64,000 nt of DNA from Symbiodinium natans (GCA_905221605.1 CAJNDS010001480.1:459001-523000), one strand, 5' to 3'. Positions 33,610-46,653 are shown, numbered from the stretch's first letter. Notes: generated by a model not told the origin, from the letters alone. Translations and numbers: made by a program.

Positions 33610-35368
33610 ATGACTGAGATCAATCTGTTGTCAAACATCTGTCTTTTCGGGTTCAGGCTTTTCATTGTTTAGGGCTTAACCCTATCCCTAAACCCTAAGC
33701 CCCAAGCCCTAAACCCTCTACTTGCACAGTTGCATGTTACGCCTGCGGCATTTAAGTGACCCTAAACCCCAAACCCTAAACCCCAAACCCTAAACCCTAA
33801 ACCCTAAACCCTAAACCCCAAACCCCAAACCCCAAACCCTAAACCCTAAATCCTAAACCCTAAACCCTAAACCCCTGGCCTCTCCCCTGAGCCGCGGAAA
33901 TGCGCTGAGAGATTGGGCCACCGCTGGCACCGGAAGACCGGGTGAGTTTTTAGCCCTAAGGATCCATGTACCCATAAAGTATATACTTGGGCTTTAAAGG
34001 GTTTAGGGTTTAGGGTTTAGGGTTTAGGGTTTAGGGTTTAGGGTTTAGGGTTTAGGGTTTAGGGTTTAGGGTTTAGGGTAGTAGCCTTAGGGCCCAAAGT
34101 ATCTACTACATAGGTACATGGATCCTTTGGGTAGGGTATCATTGAGGGCTTTTGTGCAAGGCATGCGATGAGACGTGCGACATTACGTATCCCTCAGGGC
34201 TCAAAAAAAGATCCTACTTTGGGCCTATACCGACTCCTTACTGTAACTTTACATCTTTAGCCTCTTTGGGTTTATTGGGTTTCTTAATAAGGCAGCTAAA
34301 AGTTAAGTATTTTGCTACCCTCCTAAGTGCAGCCAAGAAGTTTGGCTGCTGGTTGAGCCCTTGGGTGTTGTTCACGACTCTGCCCCGCGTGCTTCTTGGT
34401 GGCTGCCCTTTCTTTTCCAATATCCTGGGCACAATCCCGTCGAGGTGTTCGCGCCCCTCCCTAAACCCTAAACCCTAAACCCTAAACCCTAAACCCTAAA
34501 CCCTAAACCCTAAACCCTAAACCCTAAACCCTAAACCCTAAACCCTAAACCCTAAACCCTAAACCTGTTTTTACAGAGAGGGCCACCCCTCCCCCCCCCC
34601 CGCCCACTTCCCGATGTGGAGAAGAGTTAGGCCCACAATTGGGTTATCCAACCGGGTTCTCAGTAGGGAACGAGGGAATGAGGCAAGCTATGTAATAACC
34701 ATAGTCCCTTAAAGGGTATGTATAGGGGGATACTCAGAACGAGTAGGTTCTACGTACTTCACCCTAAACCCTAGAACCCTAAACCCTAAACCCTAAACCC
34801 TAAACCCAAAACCCTAAACCCTAGAACCCTAAACCCTAAACCCCAAACCCCAAACCCCAGTCCGTGTCGCGCAGGGGGCGCCCCTTCTGACAGATCATAG
34901 GGGTTGCGGCCTGTCGGTGCTTTGCAGGGCTTCTGGCTCGACCCTAAACCCTAAACCCTAAACCTCTAAACCCAAAACTCTGAATCCATATTTGCTCCTC
35001 AATGCGTGGCGCCACAGGCCTTGCCACTTCGCAGAGACATCGAAACCATGAAGCCCCAGCCGTGTTGCCTGATGTTAAAATGTCTCTCCCCGGTTAATTC
35101 TGAGTTGTTTAGGGTTTAGGGTTTAGGGTTTAGGGTTTAGGGTTTAGGGTTTAGGGTTTAGGGTTTAGGGTTTAGGGTCAGACCCCCGCATAGTACGATC
35201 CCTTCAAAATCAGGACCCCAACAAGGTACCCCTAATTTCAGAAACCCCATTGAAGAAATACAGCTGCTTGCGAAGGCAAATGTGACAGTGGGCCCTAGGA
35301 TTTCATTCAAAACTCTGAGATGCGACGAAGCCGGAGCCCCCTCCGCATGCACGCTCTCCCCGCCCTCC
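33610..35368 (+). CDS. Unrecognised protein, partial multi-exon model
   Basis: ATG at 33610 (after AG at 33603) opens MTEINLLSNICLFG. Phase-consistent exons follow: 33730-33747, 33892-33941 (GNALRDWATAGTGRP, canonical GTGAGT) and 34333-34444 (KKFGCWLSPWVLFTTLPRVL, hydrophobic, possibly membrane-associated). Further exons at 35018-35092 (ALPLRRDIETMKPQPCCLML) and 35264 to about 35360 (LLAKANVTVGPRISFKTLRC) join each other in frame, but their link to the first four is unresolved. An exon may also lie at 34878-34916. No domain is recognised. Confidence 0.48.
33958..34130. mobile_element. Inverted-repeat element (family F) with a telomeric tract at its centre
   Basis: AAGGATCCATGTACC at the left pairs perfectly with GGTACATGGATCCTT at the right; subterminal AAGTATATACTTGGGCTTTA pairs with GGGCCCAAAGTATC. 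A TTTAGGG array (about 34000-34078) fills what would be the hairpin loop. It lies in the intron after exon 33892-33941. Confidence 0.85.
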
Positions 35369-35507
35369 AACCCTAAACCCTAAACCCTAAATCCTAAACC
35401 TTAAACCCTAAACCCTATAAACCCTAAACCCTAAACCCTAAACCCTAAACCCTAAACCCTAAACCCTAAACCCTAACCCTAAACTCTAGGGGCCCTCAGG
35501 CCCAAGC

Positions 35508-35622
35508 ACGAAAGCCTCGAAGCCCCAATGCCCTGATCCCTCATCCCCACGCCAACCCAACGCCGACTCTCCACCCTCCACCCCGAAACCCTTTGTGTGC
35601 GTTTCCCAAGATTTCGGGTGTA
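35508..35622 (+). CDS. Candidate Pro-rich exon
   Basis: Open after CCTCAG with Pro/His-rich sequence ending RNPLCAFPKIS before a GT. Low complexity makes it doubtful. It could be an upstream exon of the next gene. Confidence 0.3.
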
Positions 35623-36196
35623 GCATTGGGTTTAGGGTTTAGGGTTTGGGGTTTGGGGTTTGGAGTTTGGGGATTGGGGTTTTGGGAACCCATAATCCCC
35701 TCGTTTTGATAAACCCAAAACAAACCTCGAAGTCAACCCTACGGCCAAGACCACACTCCAAACGCCCCTGAACCCTAAACCCACTAAGCCGCCTAAACCC
35801 ACCAAACCCCCTGAGAGGCCCCCTAAACCCTAAACGAACCATATGGTTCAGCGTCGGGCGTTCCCGGCCCCCCCCCCCCTGGGGATACCATGGGGGGGGG
35901 GGGCGGGGTAGGGGGGGGCCCCGCCCGGCTGAACCACAAAGTCCCCCAGTGACATCTGGGTTTAGGGTTTAGGGCTTAGGGAACGAAAGCCTTGTAGAAA
36001 TCCCCCCCCCCCCCCCCCGGTCATACATGCCCTGAAAACCCCCTCAACCCTAAACCCTCTCCTTTAAACCCTAAACCCTAAACCCTAAACCCTAAACCCT
36101 AAACCCTAAACCCTAAACCCTAAACCCTAAACCCTAAACCCCCATGATCACCCCCCTCAAATCCCCCCTAAAAGCCCTGATACTGACCGGACCCAG

Positions 36197-39100
36197 GCCG
36201 ATGCTTGGGTGGCCAAGATGAACGCAGAGGTGGCTGCAAAGGCCACCCCCGGGGCTTCTTTGGGTTTAGGGTTTAGGGTTTAGGGTTTAGGGTTTAGGGT
36301 TTAGGGTTTAGGGTTTAGGGTTTAGGGTTTAGGCCAGTAAAGCGGCGACCTTCCCTACTACCCCCCTCTCTGCTACCCAGGTTCCCCCCAGAATTGCGGC
36401 TATTTCGGGCTAAGCCTAGTTAAGGCGATTTAAGGGTGGAGTTTAGGGGGGAGGGCGGGGTCGGGAAACCCTTAAAATGAAGGTTTTACGGGACACTTGC
36501 CTGGCATGGCGATTGAAGATTTCAAGCTTTCTTTCCCTGTAACGTTGCGCCGCGATTGTGATGCTCCAAGCGCTACAATCTAAAGCCCTAAACCCTAAAC
36601 CCTAAACCTTGAACCCTAAACCCTAAACCCTAAACCCGATTCAAGGCATAGTCCGGTCCCTCACTTTGTGCTAGGATTCCCGCTTTGTTCCATTTTTTTT
36701 TGTGGGTGAGGCCCTGTTTTCCCTCTGCTCGCAGGTAGGAAAGCTTCAGGCCTTCAAAAGCCCTCAGCCTAAACCCTAAGCCCTAAACTCTAAACCCTAA
36801 ACCCTAAACCCTAAACCCTAAACCCTAAACCCTAAACCCTAAACCCTAAACCCTAAAGGCCCCAAAGGTCTCAGGCTTGAAGGGCATTTTGGCTTCAGCC
36901 CAGCGACATTCTGTTCGGGGGTTGTTGGGAGCAATCTCTCTACAGTGGATACCATTTTGTTTGTCGAAGGGTTTAGGGTTTAGGGTTTAGGGTTTAGGGT
37001 TTAGGGTTTAGGGTTTAGGGTTTGAGGTGATTAGCATTAGAGGCTTGCGCGTGGGTTTGCGTGCCGCCGACCTGTAGGCGGAAGAGAAGAGAAAGCAGGA
37101 GGAGTGCCGTCTTAGTGGCAGCGCTTTGAACATCCAGGTTTCTGCGTAGTCTGAGTTATCCCGCGTCACGAAACCCCTCCTCCTAAACGCGAAACCCTAA
37201 ACCAAGGCTACCCTAAAGCCGAAGCCCTGATCCTGCAACCCCGGTTAGAACCAAAACCTTCCTCCGAGCCATCCCCCTCCCAAAGGCCCTGAACCCTAAA
37301 CCCCCTGGTCTGCAACCAACGACCTAGACCCTAAACCCTAAACCCTAAAGTCTAAAGCCTAAACCCCAAACCCTAGACCTTAAAGCCCAAATGGCTGAAC
37401 CTGAAATCCCGTGTGGACCAGACTCCTTCAAGCTTAGACCCTAAAGGGTTCGGGTTAGAGTTTAGGGTTGAGGGTTTATAGGGTTTAGGGTTTAGGGTTT
37501 AGGGTTTAGGGTTTAGGGTTTAGGGTTTAGGGTTTAGGGTTTAGGGTGCCAGCCTGCACCCAACTTCAACCCTCCTTTGTAAATTGGGGCACAAAAGCTT
37601 GCGAGTATGCCCAGGAGTGCCCTCTGTAGCTTTGTTCCTACACCCCAAGCCCTGAACCAAGGTTTAGGGGTCAGGAAGAACCCCCCCCCCCCTCCAGTAG
37701 TACCCTGAATATTTTTCTCTCCGATTTAGGGTTTAGGATTTAGGGTTTAGGGTTTAGGGTTTAGGGTTTGAGACGTTGCAGCTGAAGGAGGAAGAAGCAG
37801 CAAAAAAGAAAGCGGCTGAGGAGGCAAGCTTTTTGGTTCGCACTGCTGGTTGCGGAAGAGGCGAATGGCATGGTTGACAGTTTGCAAAGGGTCCTAAGTA
37901 CCTATATGGGGGGGGGGGTATTTCCTACTAGAGAAACCCTCCTTTCTTTGTTTTGGTACTTAGGACTCTCTTGGTTCCATTTTAGTACATTCGAAACGCC
38001 GAAGGCCCCTCATCTGCACCCGTTGACCCCAAAAAAGACAAATCTACAGTCTTGCCAGCTAAACCCTAAACCCCAGCAACTATGACTAATTTCGGTTTGG
38101 GGCTTGGGGTTGTGTGCTTGGTATGACTACCCCTTGACATACACCCTGAACCCTAAACCCCTCTTGACCCCCACACTCCATAACCCTAAGCCCGAAAGCC
38201 AGAACCCTAAACACTATGTAAACCCTAAACCCTAAACCCTAAGCCCTAAACCCTAAACCCTAACCCTACCCAAACCCCGCAAGTAATGGGGTTTAGGGTT
38301 GAGGGTTTAGGAATTTGGGAGCCCCAAGAATTTGCCAAAATCTTCCCCGCAGCAAACTTATATAGCTATAATACGAGCTGCCCTAGATGCCCTTTCTCAC
38401 TAAGCCCGAAACCTGAAACCTTAAACCCACCCATAAACCCCAAACCCTAAACCCTAAACCCCAAAACCAGGAATTCACTGCATCATCCCTTAATACCCCC
38501 AAAACATTAAACATGTAAAATCAAAAAGAGCGTCCCGAAGCTTTCAACCGTATTCCCTAAAATCCTAAATTGTATAAGTCCCCAACCACGTGACTTAGGG
38601 ATACTTGGGAAGAATGCCTAATTTTTGGGCACTATAACTCCTGAGAAACTGCTAAAATTATGATTTTTGCTAGGGTTTCCCTAAACCCTAAACCCTAAAC
38701 CCTAAACCCTGAACCCTGAACCCTAAACATAAACCCAAACCTTAAGTTCAGTTTGGGTGACACAGACACGCAGCAGTGCTTGTGCTCGAGGCAGCAGCCG
38801 AACGCAAGCGCAACTGGGCTCGGGGATTTTGGGTTCGTAGGGTTTGTAGGGTTTGGGGTTCAGGGCTCAGGGCTCAGGGCTTAGGGTTTAGGGTTTGGGT
38901 TTTGGGTTTGGGTTTAGGGTTTAGGGTTTGGGGTTTGGCTTTAGGTTTTTTGGGTTTAGGGTTTAGGGTTTAGGGTTTGGGGTTTGGGGTTTGGGGTTTG
39001 GGGTTTGGGGTTTCGGGCTCATGAAGGTTGCAGGGTTTCGGGGCTCGGGCATGACGTTAGGGCCCACTAAATTCGAATTACACCCTAAAATAGGGTTCCT

Positions 39101-42100
39101 GGAACGCCAGCATGAATCAGAAGGGCGTGCGGGGGTGCGGGCTTATGAGTAGCGTTGGCCGAATTTGCAAAAGTTGCGCCAAGAGTTCCCTATCTCCTGA
39201 ACCCAAAGCCCCAAACCCCTAAACCCTAAACCTTAAACCTTAAACCCTAAACCCTAAACCCTAAGTAGCCCAACGCTGGACCGAAGTCAGAAATCCCAAC
39301 CATGCAAAGTGCATCCAATGAAGGTTACGCTCGCAATGTAACGCCGGATGCCCATTTCCATTTTTGCAAGGTGAAGATCCCATTAAATAAATCCCTAAAC
39401 CCTAGCCCTAAACCCTAGCCCTAAACCCTAAACCCAGAACCCCTAATCCAACTCCCTAAGCCCCAAACCCTACGCCCCAAACCCCAAATCCTAAGCCCCC
39501 TGAACCCTAAGCCCTCAGCCCTAAACCCTAAACCCTAAACCCCAAACCCTAAACCCTAAACCCTAAACCCCTAAACCCTAAACCCTAAAACCCAGAGCCA
39601 AGGCCTCTTCCGCACAAAGTCGCAGCTCATGGCGGAGGAGGAGGAAGAGAGGCGCAAGGCCGGTACTTTGGGGTGTTGGTGTTTAAGGTTTAGGGTTTAG
39701 GGTTTAGGGTTTAGGGTTTAGGGTTTAGGGTTTAGGGTTTAGGGGTGTAGGGGTGTAGGGGTGTAGGGGTTGAGGGGTTGAGGGTTTAGGGTTTAGGGTT
39801 AAGGGTTAAGGGTTTAGGGTTTAGGGTTTAGGGTTTAGGGGTTGAGGGGTTGAGGGGTTGAGGGTTTAGGGGTTTAGGGGTTCAGGGGTTCAGGGGTTTA
39901 GGGGTTTAGGGGTTTAGGGGTTGAGGGGTTGAGGGGTTGAGGGGTTGAGGGGTTGAGGGTTTCTTGAAATCATGATACAAGGGTTCAGGTCCGGGGAAGT
40001 CTCGAGGAGTTCCAAGGAAAGTTTCCAAGAGAGTTTCGAGGAAAGTTTCTTTCTATAACTTTCGAGCAATTTCAAGTTGCAGGGCTTAGGGTCCCTGAGC
40101 TATAAACCTATACCCTAAACCCTAAACTCCTCTTAGCCCTAAACAGGGCTTAGGGTTTGAGGCGACAGGGTTTTGGTAGGGTTTTAAGGTTGAGGGTTTA
40201 GGGTTTAGGGTTTAGGGTGTTTTGAACTTTCCCGCTCTCTTGTGCTTTAGGTGTAGGGTTTTAGGGTTCGGGGTGTTTTAAAACTTTGGGGTTTAGTGTT
40301 TCAGGGTATAAGGGTCTTAAGGGTTCAGCGATTTTTCACCGAATAGGACTAGGGCAGTTCCGTCTGACGCAGAAGAGGTACTTGTTGCGTACCATGGAAC
40401 CTAAAACCCTAAACCCTCATCCCCGAAACCCCGAAACCCTAAACCCTAACCCATGGTCATCAGTTCAGATTTCAACCTTCAACTTATAGGGTCCTCAAGG
40501 GACGGGGTTGGGTTACAACCCTAAACCCTAAACCCTAAACCCTAAACCCTAAACCCTAAACCCTCAACCCTCCCTTCAGAGCCCTATAATCCCTAAGCCC
40601 TAAGCCGAGATGCCGGGAACGCAGTTTGGGTTTGAGGTTTCTCTGGGCTTCTAGTGCTTGTCGGATTTGGGATGTCAGGTTAGGGTTTAGGGTTTAGGGT
40701 TTAGGGTTTAGGGTTTAGGGTTTAGGGTTCAGGGTTTAGGGTTTAGGGTTTAGGGTTCAGGGTTCAGGGTTCAGGGTTTAGGGTTTAGGGTTTAGGGTTT
40801 AGGGTTTAGGGGTTATTTGGCTTCATCAGGCCGTCAGGCCTCTTTGTAACAACCCTTGCAAGGAGCGAGCAAGAAGGCAAGAGGAGGAGTTCCTGTGATT
40901 AGGGTTTGGGGTTTAGGGTTTAAGCTCTGCCGACATAGCCAAAGCCTTGGCAGTGAGAAGTCTCCCCAAATGGTTCTCGCCATTCCCTCCCCTTTTAAGG
41001 GTATATAGGCTGCTCTTACTGAAAATGTTGTGGCCTCCACTCACATAGGGCCGAGCACTGCCGGCATGCGCTGAGTCCCACTATGAAAGACATTGAAATG
41101 TTAGAGGGGGTTTAGGGTTTACGATTGGGGGTTTAGGGTTTAACGTTCCCGTGGTGCTTGTCTGGGCCACAAAAAGCCGAAACCCATGGACCCCCAAACC
41201 CTATCACGCTCACATTCGCCCTTGACTGCCAGACCTGGCACAGTCCCAGACCTGGCACAATGCCCAATCCCCTACACGCCTTGTGCTCCAAGCGCTCGAG
41301 CCCACGCGCCCGCCCCTAAACCCTAAACCCTAAACCCTAAACCCTAAACCCTAAACCCTAAACCCTAAACCCTAAACCCTAAACCCTAAACCCTAAACCC
41401 TAAACCCTAAACCCTAAACCCAGCCTGCTCTAGGAGGGTGGGCCCTTAAGCATGAACTTCTTGGGCCTCTGTCGTACGTATGTTCCTTGGGCTCATCATT
41501 TTCCCCAAACCCTAAACCCTAAACCCTAAACCCTAAACCCTAAACCCTAAACCCTAAACCCTAAACCCTAAACCCTAAGCCCTAAACCCTAAACCCTAAA
41601 CTTTAACCCTAAACCCAGAACTCCACACCCGCCTCCCCAGGAGTTCGGCTGTGCTATTGCTGGCGGCTTCGAGAAGGACCGTTTGTACGAGTTCGGGTTT
41701 AGGGCTTAGGGGCTTAGGGCTTGTGGCTTAGGGCTTGGGGCTTAGGGTTTAGGGTTCAGGGTTTAGGGTTTAGGGGCCAGACCCCTGGGAGCCAAAAAGC
41801 AGAACTTCCAAACCCCCAAAAAGTACCCTAAGCCCTAAACCCTAAACCCTAAACCCTAAACCCTAAACCCTAAACCCTAAACCCTAAACCCTAAACCCTA
41901 AACCCTAAACCCTAAACCCTAAACCCTGCTGTTGGGTCATGTTTCGGAACCCTTTTTGGCATCCTGGGACTGTGTTACAGATATGGGGGGCTCACGAACA
42001 TAGGGGGACCCTATAATAGGCCCCCCAAATAGTAAAGAAGGACCCCCATAAGGTACCCCCTGGGGTTTAGGGTTTAGGGTTAGGGTTTAGGGTTTAGGGT

Positions 42101-44037
42101 TCAGGGTTTAGGGTTTAGGGTTTAGGGTTTAGGGTTCAGGGTTTAGGGTTTAGGGTTTAGGGTTTAGGGCTTAGGGTTTAGGTTCAGGGTTGCTCAGCGA
42201 AAGTGCTCAATGGAGCGCAACTGAGGCAGGCAAGAGACATACCTCCCCCTGCCACTGCTAGCAACCCCAAGCAATGCCAAGGGATCCTAAACCCTAAACC
42301 CTAAACCCTAAACCCTAAACCCTAAACCCCAATTCAGCCCTAAACCCATGAAACTAAACCCCTAACCCTAAACCCCAAATCCTAAAGCCCCGAAATCCTG
42401 CGCGATGTGTGTTTCAGGGCGACTTCGTACTGGCCCAGAACAACATGTGCCTTGGGTGGGCACAATGGGAATGTGCCCCCAACTTCGGTTTAGGGTTTAG
42501 GGTTTAGGGTTTAACTAGGGTTTAGGGTTTAGGGTTTAGGGTTTAGGGTTTAGGGTGTAGGGTTATAGGGCTTAAACCTTGAACCCTAAACCCTCCAAAG
42601 CGTAAGTTTGCGAGAGACGCCAATGTCGCAGGTTCATGGTGTGGCTTACTGCGTCAGAGGGACGTGCAGGGAACAGACGGAACAGATGCCTCTTCCCCTT
42701 TATTCTGCTACATTCCCGACTATAATTAGAACCAGCAATACTGAAAATTTAGGGTTTAGGGTTTCGGGTTGCCCCCTAGACCCTAAGCCCCAAAAAGCCC
42801 CCGGGCCCTAAACCCTATAACCCTAAACCCTATAAACCCTATATGCCCTAAACCCTTAAAAACCCTAAATTCGCTCTCAGGTCTGTGAATGGGGAGATCA
42901 TTAAACCCTTTAAGCCCTATAAACCCTCAAAACCCTTGAAAACCCTAAAAACCCTAAACCTCGATCTCAGGTCTGTGAACGGGGAGATCATTGTCAAGAA
43001 GGGCACGCGTGGGGTGGTGAGGCCTCATCTGCTTGCCCAATGGCGGCTTCGGGAAGTTTAGGGTTTACGGTTTAGGGTTTAGGGGTTCAGGGGTTTAGGG
43101 TTTAGGGTTTAGGGTTTAGGGTTTAGGGTTTAGGAGTGTAAGACCCGGAAGCCACCCTGCACCGCACACAGGGGAGCTGGACCATCCTTCGTGGAGGGCA
43201 CAGGTAGCTGAAGGTATATGGTACTAACTAAGATATACCAATAGGGGCTGCTGGTCTGAGGTTTCTAAACCCCAAACCTTATGCCCGAAACGACTTCGTC
43301 TGCTTAGTCTGGAACACGTTCGAGTCCTCTTCCCCAAGAGTTGAGGGCTTAGGGTGTAGAGGGTAGAGGGGAGCCTCAAGACCTATCAAACCCAACACCC
43401 TTGGTAGAAGCCCGAACCCCTACACCCTGGACCCTAAACCCTAAACCCTAAACCCTAAACCCTACACCCTAAACCCTAAACGCAGCTCAGGGGCCCCAGT
43501 GAAACCGATCCGACCAACCGAGTCTCAGTCGCTTTCGAGAAGCGCGAGAAGGCGCGCCCCTCCCAGTCCCAACGGGTTTAGGGTTTAGGGTTTAGGGTTT
43601 AGGGTGTAGGATGTTTGGGGGTGTTTACGGTCTATAGGGTTGGGGCTATAATGTGTTAGGCGTGGTGTTAGGCTTTAGGGGTTTTCGGGTTTGGGGTGTG
43701 GATCCATGCCGTAGGCACTTGGACCCAAAAGGGACAACACAGTGGGCACTTCAGGGGCCACATTCCCATGGGTTTCGGGTATAAGGTTTAGGCTTCAGGG
43801 TTAAACCCTAAACCCTAAACCCTAAACCCTAAGGTTTAGGCTTTAGGGTGCAAGTTGCGAGATTCTTGACACTTGGAGTCCAGGGTTCAGGGGCCACAAG
43901 GATTCAGGGCTAGGGCGGAGGCTAGAACAGCTTCAGGTGTCCTTTTTCAGGCGCTCATATTACTAGCAGCCCTGAACCCCTATACCCTATACTGTTCTTG
44001 AGAGGCTTCTTAATAAGCAGAAGGTACCCCCCCCCCC

Positions 44038-44076
<39 letters not shown>

Positions 44077-45734
44077 GACAACCGAGGAAGCCACTAAACA
44101 ACTATGCTCAGTATTCCATTTCCCTGGTTAGGGTTTCGGGCTTAGGGTTTAGGGATTAGGGTTGAGGGATTAGGGTTTAGGGATTAGCGTTTAGGGCTTA
44201 ACCCAAAACCCTAAATCCCAGCTTAAGGGGTATAAGGAGGGACCCTCAATCTTCCTCCCCTATATAACCCCTATGTATATATTATATATATATATATATA
44301 TGTATACATACCTTATGTAGTCTCTGTATACCTAAGTAGCCCCTGAAAATAACCCCTAGAGAACCCCTAGGTCCCTTATAAGCGTTGGTCCTGGTCTAGG
44401 CTGGGTATGCGCAGATCAACGTCGTGCACTTTGAGATCAAGGTCGTGCCGGGTTTAGGTTCACCATACGGCCTAGGGTTTAGGGTTCAGGGTTTAGGGTT
44501 CAGAGTTTAGAGTTTAGAGTTTAGGGTTTAGTTCATTCGGATCCCGTGAGGTGCGAGCAGACGGGGTGGGGGGGAGGGGGGAGGGGTGGGGTGAGGGCCG
44601 ACATTCCCCCAATAAGGCCCTACACCCAAGCAATCAGTTCACCAGGGGCTAGGGTTTAGGGTCTGGGCTTTGGGGTTTAGGGTTTGGGGTTTAGGGTTTA
44701 GGGTTTAGGGCCACCTTACACCCCCTGGATCCTGAAACACCATTGTTCCCTCCATAAACCCTGTACGCCTCCAACACTGCTTATTGCTGCCCCTATGCTG
44801 CGGGGTTTAGGGCTTCAGGTTAAGGATGCGGTTTAGAGTTTAGGGTTTAGGGTTTAGGGTTTAGGTGTTAGAGTTGTCTTGTTCATGAGTCTGGGGAAGG
44901 GCTGGGTGTTAAGGGCTGGGGTTTGGGGTGTAGCGGTCCAGGGATCAGCCTTTCAATGAGGGCTCTCAAGGTGGCGACAGTAAACCTTCAACCCTAAACC
45001 CTAAACCCTAAACCCTAGACCCTAGACCCTAGACCCTAAACCCTAAGCCCTGAACCCTAGACCCTAAACCCCAAACCCTATATAAACCCTTGAATCAGCC
45101 GTTGGGGCCACCCTTAATTCGGGTTTTCTGGGGCCATGTCCTGCCCCATTGGGCGTATGCCATGCCGTTAAAGGTCCCCGAAAAAAGGGTCCTTGGAGGT
45201 TTAGGGTTTAGGGTTTAGGGTTTAGGGTTTAGGGTTTAGGGTTTAGGGTTTAGGGTTTAGGGTTTAGGGATCAGGGATCAGGGTTTAGGGTTTAGGGTTG
45301 AGGGTTAAGGCTTGAGGGTGTCCATGTGCAGCCCTATGCCGATGCCGTTCTGGATCTTGCAGACGGACTAGTCCGGTAGGTTTGTTTTTGCCAGGGTGGA
45401 ACTGAAAGCGGTCTCTCCCTCCGACGCCATGCACGAGAAACAGGCCAGCCCATTCGTGGACATAGGTGAGTTCCCATGGGATCATGTGATCCATAGGAGC
45501 CTTGACGCAACATGAGCAGAATATTTTCATTTTTTTCTGGTTCTGCTTGCAAAGATGGTTTGGCAACATCAGTACCAGATAGCAGTCGAGCAGCAGGAGA
45601 AGCACACCCTTGGACCCTAAACCTTCAACCCTAAACCCTAAACCGCAACCTGACATCCCTCAAACCATACCCCATCAGCTTTGTTACAGCTCTCCGTGGA
45701 TGCTAAGCTCACCACGCCGGGCTCTTCATTATAG
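36197..45734 (+). CDS. Large coiled-coil protein with KGTRG / RVSVAFEKRE region
   Basis: Phase-consistent exons: 36197-36241, 37078-37137, 37782-37823, 37861-37890, 37986-38057, 38791-38817, 39626-39662, 40863-40876, 41641-41690, 42418-42487, 42607-42631, 42971-43016, 43172-43203, 43491-43575, 44415-44451, 44942-44970, 45332-45375, 45395-45465, 45555-45601, 45690-45734 (TAG). The first part is Lys/Glu-rich (AEEKRKQEECRLSGSALNIQ, LKEEEAAKKKAAEE), probably coiled coil. Then GDFVLAQNNMCLGWAQWECA, NGEIIVKKGTRGV, DPTNRVSVAFEKREKA and INVVHFEIKVVPG form a beta-rich module that I regard as SH3-like by pattern only. The C-terminus reads LSVDAKLTTPGSSL. One intron (37891-37985) is an inverted-repeat element. 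The start is not established. GC and GA donors are needed at several points. Confidence 0.62.
37891..37985. mobile_element. Introner-like inverted-repeat element, family C copy 1 (a whole intron)
   Basis: GTCCTAAGTACCTATAT begins right after exon 37861-37890, GGTACTTAGGAC is the inverted right arm, and TTTTAG is the acceptor. Removing the intron joins DSLQR to YIRNA in frame. It shares CAAAGG|GTCCTAAGTACCTATAT and TTCCTA.TA.AGAAACCCT with the copy at 49136. Confidence 0.8.
42861..42992. repeat. 90-bp tandem duplication of an intron-exon junction
   Basis: CTCTCAGGTCTGTGAATGGGGAGATCATT at 42874-42902 recurs at 42964-42992 with two differences. Only the second copy continues into coding sequence (VKKGTRG); the first runs into CCCTATAAA-like repeats, so it is a dead exon start next to the live one. 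Confidence 0.88.
44027..44075. repeat. Poly-C to poly-A junction
   Basis: About 13 C followed by about 37 A. A complementary arrangement (T run then G run) occurs at 63719-63764. Both sit in repeat spacers. Confidence 0.95.
44278..44310. repeat. (TA)n microsatellite
   Basis: TATATA tract between exons; no gene. Confidence 0.9.
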
Positions 45735-46072
45735 GGTTCTTGAGGGAGGGGGTTTAGGGTTTAGGGTTTAGGGTTTAGGGTTTAGGGTTTAGGGTTTAGG
45801 GGTTCAAGGGGGCTACGTAACCCAATCTTCCCTATCACTCCCTTCTACTCCCTAAGCTTCCCTAAGGTTCCCCGGGCCCCTACCCTCATGAACACCCCCC
45901 CCTTCCTTAAGAACTCGATGACTTCATCCTAATTGTTGATTGTGAGTATGTGCCTTTTCTTCCTGAGAGCCCTCAAAGGTACATACATTCTTGCCCCTAG
46001 ACCCTAAACCCTAAACCCTAAACCCTAAACCCTAAACCCTTGGCTGGGGTTGCTTCGAGAAGCCTGACCAAG

Positions 46073-46653
46073 GAACACGTTTATCGAGCTGGTGCCGGAG
46101 GAGGAGACGCCTTTACTTAAAGGGTTTTTAAGGGAGGGGGGGTTTAGGGTTTTTAGGGCTTAGGGTTTAGCATTTAGGGTTTAGGGTTTGGGGTTTAGGG
46201 TTCACGAGGGGTACCTAGAAAACCTTAGGGAAGTTTTGGGAGCGCAGAGAGGAGTATTTGTGGGAGTATTAGGGAACCTTGGGTTACATACCCCCCTTGA
46301 ACCCCCCTCCCTTAAGAACCCTATAACTAGCCCTTGCCACATGCCCTCATTGAAAGTCCAGCTTGTGGGTTCAGGATGGGGTTTAGGGTTTGGGGGTTTA
46401 GGTTTTTAGGTGGGTTTAGGGTTTGAAGGGTTTAGGGTTTTAGGGGGGCTTTCGGGTTTTCGAGTTTCGGGTTTTCGTTAGGGCTTTAGCGTATTAGGGT
46501 GTTGACCCTAAACCCCCCAGGAGCATCAGTGTTCCGAAGCGCAGCTGTTCTGCATTCACCCATGGCGTTCAGGTGGTCAAGATGATTCCCTCGCTGAGAT
46601 CCGAAATCTCATTGAAGTGTTCAAGTTTAGCTGGAGACTCTGCTACTACTTGA
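46073..46653 (+). CDS. Small protein, last two exons
   Basis: Exon 46073-46123 reads NTFIELVPEEETPLLK. The phase-2 join to 46521-46653 gives SISVPKRSCSAFTHGVQVV and ends at TGA. The NTF(I)x... followed by a Ser/Arg SCSA patch resembles an N-terminal motif I associate with many dinoflagellate proteins, so despite the early stop this may be an N-terminal region truncated by the element inserted at 46712. No start codon was identified. Confidence 0.55.

Noticed and set aside
45285-45656. 123-codon frame on the - strand
   Set aside because: Overlaps phase-consistent + strand exons (45332-45375, 45395-45465, 45555-45601) with good splice sites; a shadow.
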